NCBI GenBank assembly: GCA_041485125.1
Contig: JBGPIT010000042.1
Span: forward strand, 1-21,196
DNA: 21,196 bases
Reading direction: 5' to 3'
From: JBGPIT01 sp041485125
GTDB lineage: Bacteria; Desulfobacterota; Binatia; UTPRO1
Shown: positions 14,148 through 21,196 of the stretch, in pieces
How positions within the stretch are numbered: position 1 is the first letter of the stretch
Layout of the letters: each line of letters begins with the position of its first letter
The notes under the pieces: model-generated
What the model saw: only the letters and a program-made list of their open reading frames with translations
What the model was told of the DNA's origin: nothing
Databases searched by the model: none
Translations under genes and position numbers: made by a program

Positions 14148-16664
14148 TCACTCGTCGGCGCCGTTCTCCGTGCCGCCGTCACCAGGCGTTTCGTCGGCGG
14201 CGCCGTTCCCTTCGCGTTCGGCCTCGGCTTCTTCGCGCTCCGCCAGTCGCGCCAGGCTCACGACGCGCTCACTGGGCTCGACGTCGATCAGGCGCACACC
14301 CTGCGTGTTCCGCCCGATCAAGCGGATGTCGGCGACCCGCAGGCGAATGATCTTGCCCTGGCTCGTCACCAGCATGAGGTTGTCCTCGTCGGTGACCTGG
14401 CGAACGCCGATCACCTTGCCGGTGCGGTCGGTCGTCTTCATGGTGATGATGCCTTTGCCGCCGCGCGACTGCACCCGGTACTCGTCGGTGTCGGTGCGCT
14501 TGCCGTAGCCGTTCTCGGCCACCGTCATCACGCTCGCCGACGCGCTCAGGATTTCGATGCTGACGACCTCGTCGTCGCCGTCGAGGGTGATCCCCTTCAC
14601 GCCCCCGGCGCCGCGCCCCATGCTGCGGACCTCTTCCTCCTTGAAGCGGATCGACTGGCCGTTGCGGGTCGAGAGGATGATCTCCTGGCCGCCGTGGGTC
14701 TGCCGGACGCCGATCACCTCATCGCCTTCCTCGATGCCGATCGCGATGATCCCCGACGGCCGCGGGTGGGCGTACAGCATCAAGTCCGTCTTCTTCACCA
14801 CGCCGAGCTTGGTGGCGAAAAAGACGTAGTGTCCCTCCTGAAACTCGCGTACCGGCAGAAAGGCCGAGATCTTCTCGTCCGGCTGCAGTCGCAGCAGATT
14901 CACGATGGCCTTGCCGCGCGCCGCCCGGCCCGCCTGCGGCACCTCATGGACCTTCAACCAGTAGACCTTCCCGGTAGTGGTGAAGAACAGGATGTAGCTG
15001 TGCGTCGACGCGACGAAGAGGTGCTCGACGAAGTCCTCGTCGCGCGTGACCGCGCCGATCTTGCCCTTCCCGCCGCGTCGCTGCGCGCGATAGAGCGAGA
15101 CCGGATTCCGCTTGATGTAGCCCTCGTGCGAGATCGTGACGACCATGTCCTCGTCGACGATCATGTCCTCGATCGAGATCTCGGTGGTTTCGTCGAGGAT
15201 CTCGGTCCGCCGGGGATCGCCGAAGGTCTTCTTCACCTCCTCGAGCTCGCCGACGATGATCGCGTAGATCTCGCGCTCATTGGCGAGGATCGCGCGCAGA
15301 CGGGCGATCAGCCCGACCGTGGCGGCGTGCTCTTGCATGATCTTGTCGCGCTCGAGGCCGGTGAGACGCTGAAGGCGCATGTCGAGGATCGCCTGGGCCT
15401 GGATCTCGGAGAGGCCGAAGGTCGTGACGAGGCCGCTCTTCGCGGCCGCCGGATCGGCCGCGGCGCGGATCAACCTGATCACCGCGTCGAGGTTGTCGAG
15501 GGCGATGCGCAAGCCCTCGAGGATGTGCAGGCGCTCCTCGGCCTTGCGGAGGTCGAAGAGCGTCCGCCGTGTCACGACCTCGACCCGGTGGGCGACGAAG
15601 GCTTGGAGCATCTGCTTCAGGTTCAGCTGCCGCGGCCGGCCGTCGACGATCGCGAGCATGATGATTCCGAACGAGTCCTGCATCGGCGTCAGCTTGTAGA
15701 GCTGGTTCAGCACGATCTCGGGGACGGCCTCGCGCTTGAGCTCGACGACGATCCGCATGCCCTCGCGATCCGACTCGTCCCGGAGATCGCTGATTCCGTC
15801 GATGCGCTTCTCGTTGACGAGCTCGGCCATGCGCTCGATCAAGCGCGCCTTGTTCACCTGGAACGGGATCTCGGTGACGATGATGCTGGCTCGGCCGGTC
15901 TTCTTGTCGATCTCGGTGCCGGCGCGGGCGCGGAGTTGCAGCACACCTTTGCCGGTCTCGTAGGCCTCACGGATCGCGGCGCGGCCGTGGATGAAGCCGG
16001 CGGTCGGGAAGTCCGGCCCCGGGATGTGCGCCATGAGCTCGGCGATCGTGATCTCGGGCTGCCGGATCAACGCGATCGTGGCGTCGGCGACCTCGCTCAT
16101 ATTGTGCGGCGGGATGTTGGTGGTCATGCCGACCGCGATCCCCGAGCTGCCGTTCACGAGGAGATTCGGGATGCGCGCAGGCAGCACCAGCGGCTCGCGC
16201 AGCGTCTCGTCGTAGTTGGGGACGAAGTCGACGGTCTCCTTGTCGAGATCGGCGACCAGCTCCGCCGTGATCCGTGCCATGCGGATCTCGGTGTAACGCA
16301 TGGCCGCCGCCGGATCGCCGTCGACGGAGCCGAAGTTGCCCTGCCCGTCGACGAGTGGGTAGCGCAGCGAGAAGTTCTGCGCCATGCGGACGATCGTGTC
16401 GTAGACGGCAGACTCGCCGTGCGGGTGGTACTTGCCTATGACGTCGCCGGCGACGCGCGCCGACTTCTTGTAGCCGCGGTTCCAGTCGTTCCCAAGGTCG
16501 TACATCGCGTACAGGATGCGACGATGCACCGGCTTCAGGCCGTCGCGCACGTCGGGGAGCGCGCGGCTGATGATGACGCTCATGGCGTAGTCCATGAACG
16601 CCTGCTTCATCTCGTCCTCGATGTTGACGGGGATCTTGTGCTGTCTGATTGGTTCTTCGTCCAT
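14148..16664 (-). CDS. gyrA: DNA gyrase subunit A
   Basis: The DNA-cleaving subunit of gyrase (A2B2), which introduces negative supercoils using ATP bound by GyrB. The 838-residue protein has the N-terminal winged-helix/tower region with KYHPHGESAVYDTIVRMAQ (the quinolone-resistance-determining region). Ser85 and Asp89 there correspond to the usual sensitive residues of E. coli (83 and 87). The catalytic tyrosine is Y124 in AAMRYTEIRM. The C-terminal pinwheel domain carries the GyrA box QRRGGKG (about 528-534), which marks it as gyrase rather than topoisomerase IV. An acidic Glu/Asp/Gly-rich tail ends it. It starts 37 bases after gyrB, with only a weak Shine-Dalgarno. Confidence 0.98.
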   Translation of the reverse strand: MDEEPIRQHKIPVNIEDEMKQAFMDYAMSVIISRALPDVRDGLKPVHRRILYAMYDLGNDWNRGYKKSARVAGDVIGKYHPHGESAVYDTIVRMAQNFSLRYPLVDGQGNFGSVDGDPAAAMRYTEIRMARITAELVADLDKETVDFVPNYDETLREPLVLPARIPNLLVNGSSGIAVGMTTNIPPHNMSEVADATIALIRQPEITIAELMAHIPGPDFPTAGFIHGRAAIREAYETGKGVLQLRARAGTEIDKKTGRASIIVTEIPFQVNKARLIERMAELVNEKRIDGISDLRDESDREGMRIVVELKREAVPEIVLNQLYKLTPMQDSFGIIMLAIVDGRPRQLNLKQMLQAFVAHRVEVVTRRTLFDLRKAEERLHILEGLRIALDNLDAVIRLIRAAADPAAAKSGLVTTFGLSEIQAQAILDMRLQRLTGLERDKIMQEHAATVGLIARLRAILANEREIYAIIVGELEEVKKTFGDPRRTEILDETTEISIEDMIVDEDMVVTISHEGYIKRNPVSLYRAQRRGGKGKIGAVTRDEDFVEHLFVASTHSYILFFTTTGKVYWLKVHEVPQAGRAARGKAIVNLLRLQPDEKISAFLPVREFQEGHYVFFATKLGVVKKTDLMLYAHPRPSGIIAIGIEEGDEVIGVRQTHGGQEIILSTRNGQSIRFKEEEVRSMGRGAGGVKGITLDGDDEVVSIEILSASASVMTVAENGYGKRTDTDEYRVQSRGGKGIITMKTTDRTGKVIGVRQVTDEDNLMLVTSQGKIIRLRVADIRLIGRNTQGVRLIDVEPSERVVSLARLAEREEAEAEREGNGAADETPGDGGTENGADE

Positions 16665-16701
16665 GCATCACTCGGGCGCGCCGGGGCGCCGAATCAGAGG
16701 A

Positions 16702-19125
16702 TCAAATGTCGAGATTCTTGACGCTGAGCGCGTGCGCCTCGATGTACTTGCGGCGCGGCTCGACCTCGTCGCCCATCAGGGTCGAGAAGATCTCGTTCGC
16801 GGTGTAGGCGTCGGAGAGCTTCACCTGGAGAAGGGTTCGGGTCTCGGGGTTCATGGTCGTTTGCCAGAGCTGCTCCGGATTCATCTCGCCGAGGCCCTTG
16901 TAGCGCTGGATGTCGAGACCCTTGCGCGCGCCGCGCTCGATGTCGTTGACGACTTCGCGCAGCGTGGTCGCCCGCAGCACGCGGTCGCCGGCGGTGAGTG
17001 TGTAGGGCGAGGTGCCGGCGACCCGCAGCTCCTTCCACAGGCGTCGCAGCTCCTCGAACTCCGGCGAGAGACAGAACTCCCTGTCGATCACGGTGCGCGT
17101 CCCGGAGCCGTTCGTCTTGGTGGTGAAGACCAGGCGCTGCACGTTGTGCTCGACGTCGTCCTCGCTGGTCGTGCTGAGCGGCAATAGGTCGGGCGCGACC
17201 GTCTCTAGGTATTGCTCCACCGCCCGTGTGAGCTCGTTGCTCGCGGCGCGATCGCGCAGCCACTCTTGCGGGTCCCGCTCGAACGCGACCACGGCGTGGA
17301 CGACGTGGCGCTGACGCTTCTTGCGCTCGATCACGTCCATGATCTTCTCGAACCGGATGGCGCGCTTCACCAGGCCTTTCAGCGGAATGCCGGTGAAGCT
17401 CGTGCCGTTCGACTCCAGACGCACGTCCTCGGTACCGAGCTCGATCAGGTAGTCTTCGAGCGCGGTCTCATCCTTCAGGTATCGCTCGTTCTTGCCCCTC
17501 CGAACTTTGAACAGCGGCGGCTGGGCGATGTGCAGGTAGCCCTGCTCGATGAACTCCGGGTACTGACGGTAGAAGAACGTGAGCAGGAGCGTGCGGATGT
17601 GAGAGCCGTCGACGTCGGCGTCGGTCATGATCACGATCGTGTGGTAGCGCAGCTTCGAGATGTCCTTGTCGTCTTTGCCGATGCCGGCGCCGAGCGCCGT
17701 GATCAACAGGCGGATCTCCTGGGAGGAGATCATCTTGTCGAAGCGCGCCTTCTCGACGTTCAAGATCTTGCCGCGGAGCGGGAGGATCGCTTGGTTCTTC
17801 CGGTCGCGGCCTTGCTTGGCGGAGCCGCCGGCCGAATCGCCCTCGACGAGGTAAATCTCGGACAACGCCGGATCGCGCTCTTGACAGTCGGCGAGCTTGC
17901 CGGGCAGCGACCCGGAGTCGAGCGCGCCCTTGCGACGTGCGAGCTCTTTCGCCTTCCGGGTCGCCTCGCGGACGCGCGCCGCCTCGAGGCCCTTCTGGAC
18001 GATCTTGCGCGCGTCAGCCGGGTGCTGCTCGAAGTACGTCCCGAGCTTCTCGTTGACCAGCGTCTCGATGAAGCCTTTGACTTCGCTGTTGCCGAGCTTG
18101 GTCTTGGTCTGGCCTTCGAACTGCGGCTCGGGGACTTTCACCGCGATGACCGCGGTGAGACCCTCGCGCGTGTCGTCGCCCTGCAGGGCCTCCTCGTCCT
18201 TCTTCAGCAGGCCGGCGCTGTTCGCGTAGTTGTTGATCGTACGGGTGAGCGCAGACTTGAAGCCGATCAGGTGGGTGCCGCCCTCGATCGTGTTGATGTT
18301 GTTCGCGAAGGGGTAGATGTTCTCGCTGTAGCCCTCGTTCCACTGCATCGCGAGCTGCATCTCGACGCCCTCGCGCTCGCCCTCGACGTAGACGACGTCG
18401 TGCAGCGGCGTCTTCGTCTTGTTCAGGTGCTCGACGAACTCGACGATCCCGCCCTTGTAGTGGAACTGGTGGCTCTTCTGGTCACGCTCGTCCTGAATGG
18501 AGATCTGAACGCCCTGATTGAGAAAAGCGAGCTCGCGCAGTCGCTGCGACAGAATGTCGAAGTTGAACTCGCGCACCTCGAAGATGAGCGGATCGGGCTT
18601 GAAGGTGATTTTGGTGCCGCGCTGCTCGGTCGTGCCGGTCTGCTGCAGCCGCGCCTCCGGCTTGCCGCGCCGCAAGCGCTGGAAGTAGACCTTGCCTTCG
18701 CGCTTGATCTCGACCTCGAGCAATTCCGACAGCGCGTTCACGACCGACACACCGACCCCGTGCAAGCCGCCCGAGACACGGTACGCGCCCTTGTCGAACT
18801 TGCCGCCGGCGTGGAGCTTCGTCAGCACGACCTCGGCAGCGGAGATGCCTTCGGTCGGATGAATGTCGACGGGAATGCCGCGGCCATTGTCCTCGACCGT
18901 CACGCTGTTCTCGACGTGGATCGTCACGTCGATGCGGTCGCAGTGGCCGCCGAGCGCCTCATCGATCGAGTTGTCGACGACCTCGAACACCAGGTGATGC
19001 AAACCCCGCTCAGCGGTGTCGCCGATGTACATCCCAGGGCGCTTCTGGACGGCTTCGAGACCCTCCAGCACCTTGATGTTGTTGGCGCTATAGGTCGCCG
19101 TGTCAGGCGCGGATTGCTTGCTCAT
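16702..19125 (-). CDS. gyrB: DNA gyrase subunit B
   Basis: The ATPase subunit of gyrase. From the ATG at 19125 it has 807 residues opening MSKQSAPDTATYSANNIKVL. The GHKL ATPase domain has Glu48 in FEVVDNSIDEALGG, DNGRGIP at 79-85 and GGLHGVGVSVVNALS at about 119-133. The TOPRIM motifs are EGDSAGG (428-434) and TDADVDG (501-507), and QRYKGLGEMNP starts at 740. The span of about 555-735 contains the long insert seen in many Gram-negative GyrB proteins, accounting for a length near 800 rather than 640. The frame continues 57 codons upstream but that stretch does not resemble GyrB. No Shine-Dalgarno precedes the chosen ATG, which is odd for so highly expressed a gene. Confidence 0.98.
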   Translation of the reverse strand: MSKQSAPDTATYSANNIKVLEGLEAVQKRPGMYIGDTAERGLHHLVFEVVDNSIDEALGGHCDRIDVTIHVENSVTVEDNGRGIPVDIHPTEGISAAEVVLTKLHAGGKFDKGAYRVSGGLHGVGVSVVNALSELLEVEIKREGKVYFQRLRRGKPEARLQQTGTTEQRGTKITFKPDPLIFEVREFNFDILSQRLRELAFLNQGVQISIQDERDQKSHQFHYKGGIVEFVEHLNKTKTPLHDVVYVEGEREGVEMQLAMQWNEGYSENIYPFANNINTIEGGTHLIGFKSALTRTINNYANSAGLLKKDEEALQGDDTREGLTAVIAVKVPEPQFEGQTKTKLGNSEVKGFIETLVNEKLGTYFEQHPADARKIVQKGLEAARVREATRKAKELARRKGALDSGSLPGKLADCQERDPALSEIYLVEGDSAGGSAKQGRDRKNQAILPLRGKILNVEKARFDKMISSQEIRLLITALGAGIGKDDKDISKLRYHTIVIMTDADVDGSHIRTLLLTFFYRQYPEFIEQGYLHIAQPPLFKVRRGKNERYLKDETALEDYLIELGTEDVRLESNGTSFTGIPLKGLVKRAIRFEKIMDVIERKKRQRHVVHAVVAFERDPQEWLRDRAASNELTRAVEQYLETVAPDLLPLSTTSEDDVEHNVQRLVFTTKTNGSGTRTVIDREFCLSPEFEELRRLWKELRVAGTSPYTLTAGDRVLRATTLREVVNDIERGARKGLDIQRYKGLGEMNPEQLWQTTMNPETRTLLQVKLSDAYTANEIFSTLMGDEVEPRRKYIEAHALSVKNLDI

Positions 19126-19194
19126 TGTGCTGGTCGAATCGACGAAAGACGGGGCTTGGACAACCCTCTCAAGCCACTCCTCACCACCCCAAAT

Positions 19195-19223
19195 AATGTA
19201 CCAGGACCGGGCGGGCAGGTAAA
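19195..19223 (-). promoter_or_regulatory. Candidate gyrB promoter in the dnaN-gyrB gap
   Basis: The minus strand carries TTTACC (19218-19223) and TACATT (19195-19200) separated by exactly 17 bases. A TG one base before the -10 makes it an extended -10 element. Each hexamer matches the sigma-70 consensus at four of six positions. It ends about 70 bases before the gyrB ATG and lies in the most AT-containing part of the gap. The remaining gap (19126-19249) holds no recF remnant that I can see. Confidence 0.4.
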
Positions 19224-19249
19224 GCGTTTCCGCTAGGAATCTTCGAGAC

Positions 19250-20368
19250 TTAGAGGCGCATCGGCATGACGACGTAGGTGTAGCCTTCGTCCTCACCGAG
19301 GCGGATTCTTCCGGGGCTCACCTCGTCGATGAGACCGATCTCGATCGAGCCCGTCACACCCGCGACGGACAGCACGTCGAGCAGGTATCGGGCGTTGAAT
19401 CCGATCGCGAATTCGGGGCCGGTGTAGTCGATCTCGACCTCTTCGCTCGCCTCGCCGATGTCCGGATTTGCGGTCAGGACCTCGAGGACACCCGGCTGCA
19501 GCCGAAGCTTCACGCCGCGCGAGCGTTCGCTCGAGAGAATCGACACTCGCCGCAACGCTCCGAACAGCGCCTCGCGGTCGACCCGTACGGTGTATTTGCT
19601 CTCCTTGGGAATCACCTGGCGGTAATCGGGAAACTCACCCTCGATGAGCCGCATGAACAATTCGACACCCGCGCGCTCGATACGCGCGAGGTTACCGGCG
19701 ATGGAAAACGTGACCTCGCCGTCGGAGCCCTCGAGCAGACGCTTGGCCTCCACCAGCCCTTTCCGTGGCAGGATGACGCCCGGCTTCACCTCGACGCCGG
19801 GGACCTCACGATCGATGACCGCGAGACGGTGCCCGTCGGTGGCGACCATCCGCACCTGGTTCTTCTCGACGCTCTCGAGGAACACGCCGCCGAGGCTGAG
19901 TCGGGTCTCGTCGGTCGAGACCGCGAAGAGCGTCTTCTCGATCATCTCCGCGAGCACGCCGCTCGCGAGACACATGACTACGCCGCCTTTTTTCGCGACC
20001 GGCTGGCTTGCGGGAATGCTCGGGAACTCCTTCGGATCCATCGAGACCATCCGGTAGCGGGCCTTGCCGGCGGTCACCTCGACCCAACCGCCGTCACCCG
20101 AGCGGACGTTGATCTCGTCACTCGGGAGCTCGCGGACGATCTCGTAGAGCTTCCGGGCGCTCACCGTGATCGATCCGGGACGCGTGACGGTCCCCCGAAA
20201 GACACGACGGATGCCGACCTCGAGATCCGTCGCGGTCAGCATCACTTCCGATCCCGTCGCATCGATGAGCACGTTTGCGAGGATCGGAAGCGTGTTGCGC
20301 TTCTCGACCACTCCTTGCGTCAGGTACAGCCCTTGCAGGAACTCGGCTTTCTCTACGCGTAGATCCAT
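19250..20368 (-). CDS. dnaN: DNA polymerase III sliding clamp (beta subunit)
   Basis: The ring-shaped processivity clamp that tethers polymerase III and other DNA enzymes to DNA. The 372-residue protein has the three-domain layout of the family. It opens MDLRVEKAEFLQGLYLTQGV, with the typical EKRNTLPILANVLI (residues 22-35), ATDLEVGIRR and DGHRLAVIDRE further on. It ends in the diagnostic TYVVMPMRL, which forms the partner-binding pocket edge. The ATG has a strong Shine-Dalgarno AGAGGAG five bases upstream. It follows oriC and dnaA in the classic dnaA-dnaN order. Confidence 0.98.
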   Translation of the reverse strand: MDLRVEKAEFLQGLYLTQGVVEKRNTLPILANVLIDATGSEVMLTATDLEVGIRRVFRGTVTRPGSITVSARKLYEIVRELPSDEINVRSGDGGWVEVTAGKARYRMVSMDPKEFPSIPASQPVAKKGGVVMCLASGVLAEMIEKTLFAVSTDETRLSLGGVFLESVEKNQVRMVATDGHRLAVIDREVPGVEVKPGVILPRKGLVEAKRLLEGSDGEVTFSIAGNLARIERAGVELFMRLIEGEFPDYRQVIPKESKYTVRVDREALFGALRRVSILSSERSRGVKLRLQPGVLEVLTANPDIGEASEEVEIDYTGPEFAIGFNARYLLDVLSVAGVTGSIEIGLIDEVSPGRIRLGEDEGYTYVVMPMRL

Positions 20369-20632
20369 GGCTCCTCTGATTCCCGTCGCTCGCGTTCTAG
20401 CCGATCACTCTTCTAAAAGTAAATTCTTAGTAAAGAATACTAGTAGTAATAGGTGACGAGGAAACGTGGACAAGGGCCAGAAGCTCTCCGGTGACGGTGA
20501 CTTGGCGATCCAATCCCGTGTGGACCGGCAACCGTTCGAGCGGACGGGCGTCCGCGGAGCGCGCGTATCCACCGGTCGATGCACACCTCCGTCCAACGCG
20601 GTTCCAACGACTGTCCACACCACCTCGACAGC
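20369..20632. other. oriC: Chromosomal replication origin (oriC) in the dnaA-dnaN gap
   Basis: This 264-base gap, the largest in the window, carries several origin hallmarks. There are four DnaA-box-like sites: 20465-20473 (minus, TTGTCCACG), 20519-20527 (minus, CGGTCCACA), 20565-20573 (plus, GTATCCACC) and 20611-20619 (plus, CTGTCCACA). Against TTATCCACA they match at 7, 6, 7 and 7 of 9 positions and are spaced about 46-54 bases apart. There is also a DnaA-trio run and a very AT-rich segment next to dnaN. Location beside dnaA and this order match the dnaA-dnaN origin layout known from Bacillus subtilis. No perfect consensus box is present, so the assignment rests on the combined pattern. Confidence 0.8.
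20411..20452. other. DNA unwinding element with DnaA-trio motif
   Basis: The first 40 bases of this segment have only 8 G/C, in a strongly GC-rich chromosome. It ends in four consecutive triplets TAG TAG TAA TAG (20441-20452), which fit the DnaA-trio consensus (3'-[G/A]A[T/A]-5'). A 12-base spacer (20453-20464) separates them from the DnaA box at 20465-20473. Within the AT-rich part, ATTCTT (20423-20428) and AAGAAT (20433-20438) form an inverted repeat with a 4-base loop. DnaA bound at the box is expected to extend onto the trios and melt this segment. Confidence 0.75.
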
Positions 20633-21196
20633 TCAGCTTCGCGTCTGCAAATCCCGCTCGAGCTGCTCGACGGTCGTGCGCAGGGGCTGGTCGTCGGTCA
20701 TCTTCCGGATGACCGTCCGCTCGGCGTGCATGACCGTCGTGTGGTCGCGGTGCCCGAATCGATCTCCGATCGCCGGATACGAGGCGCTGGTGAGCTTGCG
20801 TGAGAGGTACATCGCGACCTGACGCGGTAGGGCGACGTCCTTGCTCCGGCGCGGCGAGACGAGATCCGTGAGTCGCAGGTGGAAGGTCTCGCAGACGGCC
20901 GCTTGAATCGCCTCGATCGTGACCGGCTTCCGGTCTTTCAAGAGATCGTGCAGCACCGTGCGGGCGAACTCGACGGTGATCGGCGTCTTCGACACCGACG
21001 CGACGGCGGAGAGCCTGGTCAGCGAGCCCTCGAGCTCGCGTACGTTCGAGTCGATCTTGGACGCGAGATGGATGGCGACGTCGCGCGGCAGATCGAGGCC
21101 TTCGATCTCCGCCTTCTTCTCGAGGATGGCGACGCGCGTCTCCATGTCCGGCGGCTGAATGTCGGCGATCAGCCCCCACTCGAAGCGGTTTCTCAG
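20633..21196 (-). CDS. dnaA: Chromosomal replication initiator DnaA (5' end cut by window edge)
   Basis: DnaA-ATP binds DnaA boxes and opens oriC. The minus strand from base 21196 gives about 187 residues with no start in view; the first visible ones are LRNRFEWGLIADIQPPD, the AAA+ box VII region with its arginine finger. METRVAILEKKAEIE follows at the junction to the lid. The C-terminal DNA-binding domain IV then shows the family signature AIGDRFGHRDHTTVMHAERTV, which reads the DnaA box. The protein ends in a normal short tail, LERDLQTRS. An internal ATG at 21145 is not the start, because the frame upstream is clearly DnaA. The N-terminal domains I, II and most of the AAA+ domain lie outside the window. 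Confidence 0.98.
   Translation of the reverse strand: MRNRFEWGLIADIQPPDMETRVAILEKKAEIEGLDLPRDVAIHLASKIDSNVRELEGSLTRLSAVASVSKTPITVEFARTVLHDLLKDRKPVTIEAIQAAVCETFHLRLTDLVSPRRSKDVALPRQVAMYLSRKLTSASYPAIGDRFGHRDHTTVMHAERTVIRKMTDDQPLRTTVEQLERDLQTRS

Noticed and set aside
14231..16664. Quinolone-resistance change in GyrA
   Set aside because: The key residues Ser85 and Asp89 are the usual sensitive ones; the neighbouring Glu for Asp (residue 84) is a conservative change and no basis for claiming resistance.
14118..16721. 867-codon open frame on the plus strand opposite gyrA
   Set aside because: It mirrors gyrA over its whole length, has a low-complexity Asp/Val/Leu/Arg composition and no recognisable domain. 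Long antisense frames are expected in GC-rich genes with strong third-position bias.
17212..19236. 674-codon plus-strand frame opposite gyrB
   Set aside because: Same antisense artefact; GyrB on the minus strand has all catalytic motifs in order.
19126..19296. 57-codon extension of GyrB into dnaN
   Set aside because: It overlaps the dnaN end and does not resemble GyrB; the ATG at 19125 gives the usual start.

Overview
This GC-rich window is the replication-origin neighbourhood of a bacterial chromosome. Apart from one gene, everything is read from the minus strand (right to left). The order is dnaA (5' end cut by the window edge), oriC, dnaN, gyrB, gyrA, then a plus-strand PadR regulator, then gpsA, a small zinc-finger-like protein, rpmH, rnpA, yidD, yidC, jag/khpB, mnmE, mnmG, rsmG, two parS-like sites, parA, parB, a bactofilin, the ATP synthase genes b', b and delta, and the start of atpA (3' end cut by the window edge). 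No tRNA, rRNA, CRISPR array or insertion sequence was seen. The largest non-coding stretch is the 264-base dnaA-dnaN gap, which carries the origin.

The organism is probably a deltaproteobacterial-grade Gram-negative (Desulfobacterota/Myxococcota/Binatota-like). This is an inference from three things: the parA-parB-bactofilin-atpF'-atpF-atpH-atpA order, a GyrB with the long Gram-negative insert in its C-terminal half, and a b subunit with a signal-peptide-like N-terminus. I cannot place it more precisely.

Right part (about 14.1-21.2 kb): replication initiation (DnaA), the sliding clamp and DNA gyrase. recF, which often lies between dnaN and gyrB, is absent: only 124 bases separate them. The dnaA-dnaN gap holds degenerate DnaA boxes, a short spacer, four DnaA-trio triplets and a very AT-rich segment, an arrangement that fits a basal unwinding system.

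Middle part (about 12.0-14.1 kb): a short accessory-looking stretch with padR (head-on to its neighbours), gpsA and a 73-residue protein with two identical-spacing Cys/His motifs.

Left part (1-12.0 kb): the conserved rpmH-rnpA-yidD-yidC-jag-mnmE-mnmG-rsmG-parAB cluster with very tight packing (several 4-base ATGA/GTGA overlaps), followed by bactofilin and ATP synthase. It covers ribosome and RNase P biogenesis, membrane protein insertion, tRNA wobble and 16S rRNA modification, chromosome segregation, a cytoskeletal scaffold and energy conservation. In many bacteria the rpmH block is divergent from dnaA. Here both blocks point the same way, with the rpmH block downstream of gyrA.

Most of the window is ordinary housekeeping. 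The points worth a second look are the tandem zinc-finger-like protein, a parS-like palindrome with one extra central base, the legible origin architecture, the missing recF, the rearranged gene order and a Cys-containing loop in YidC.
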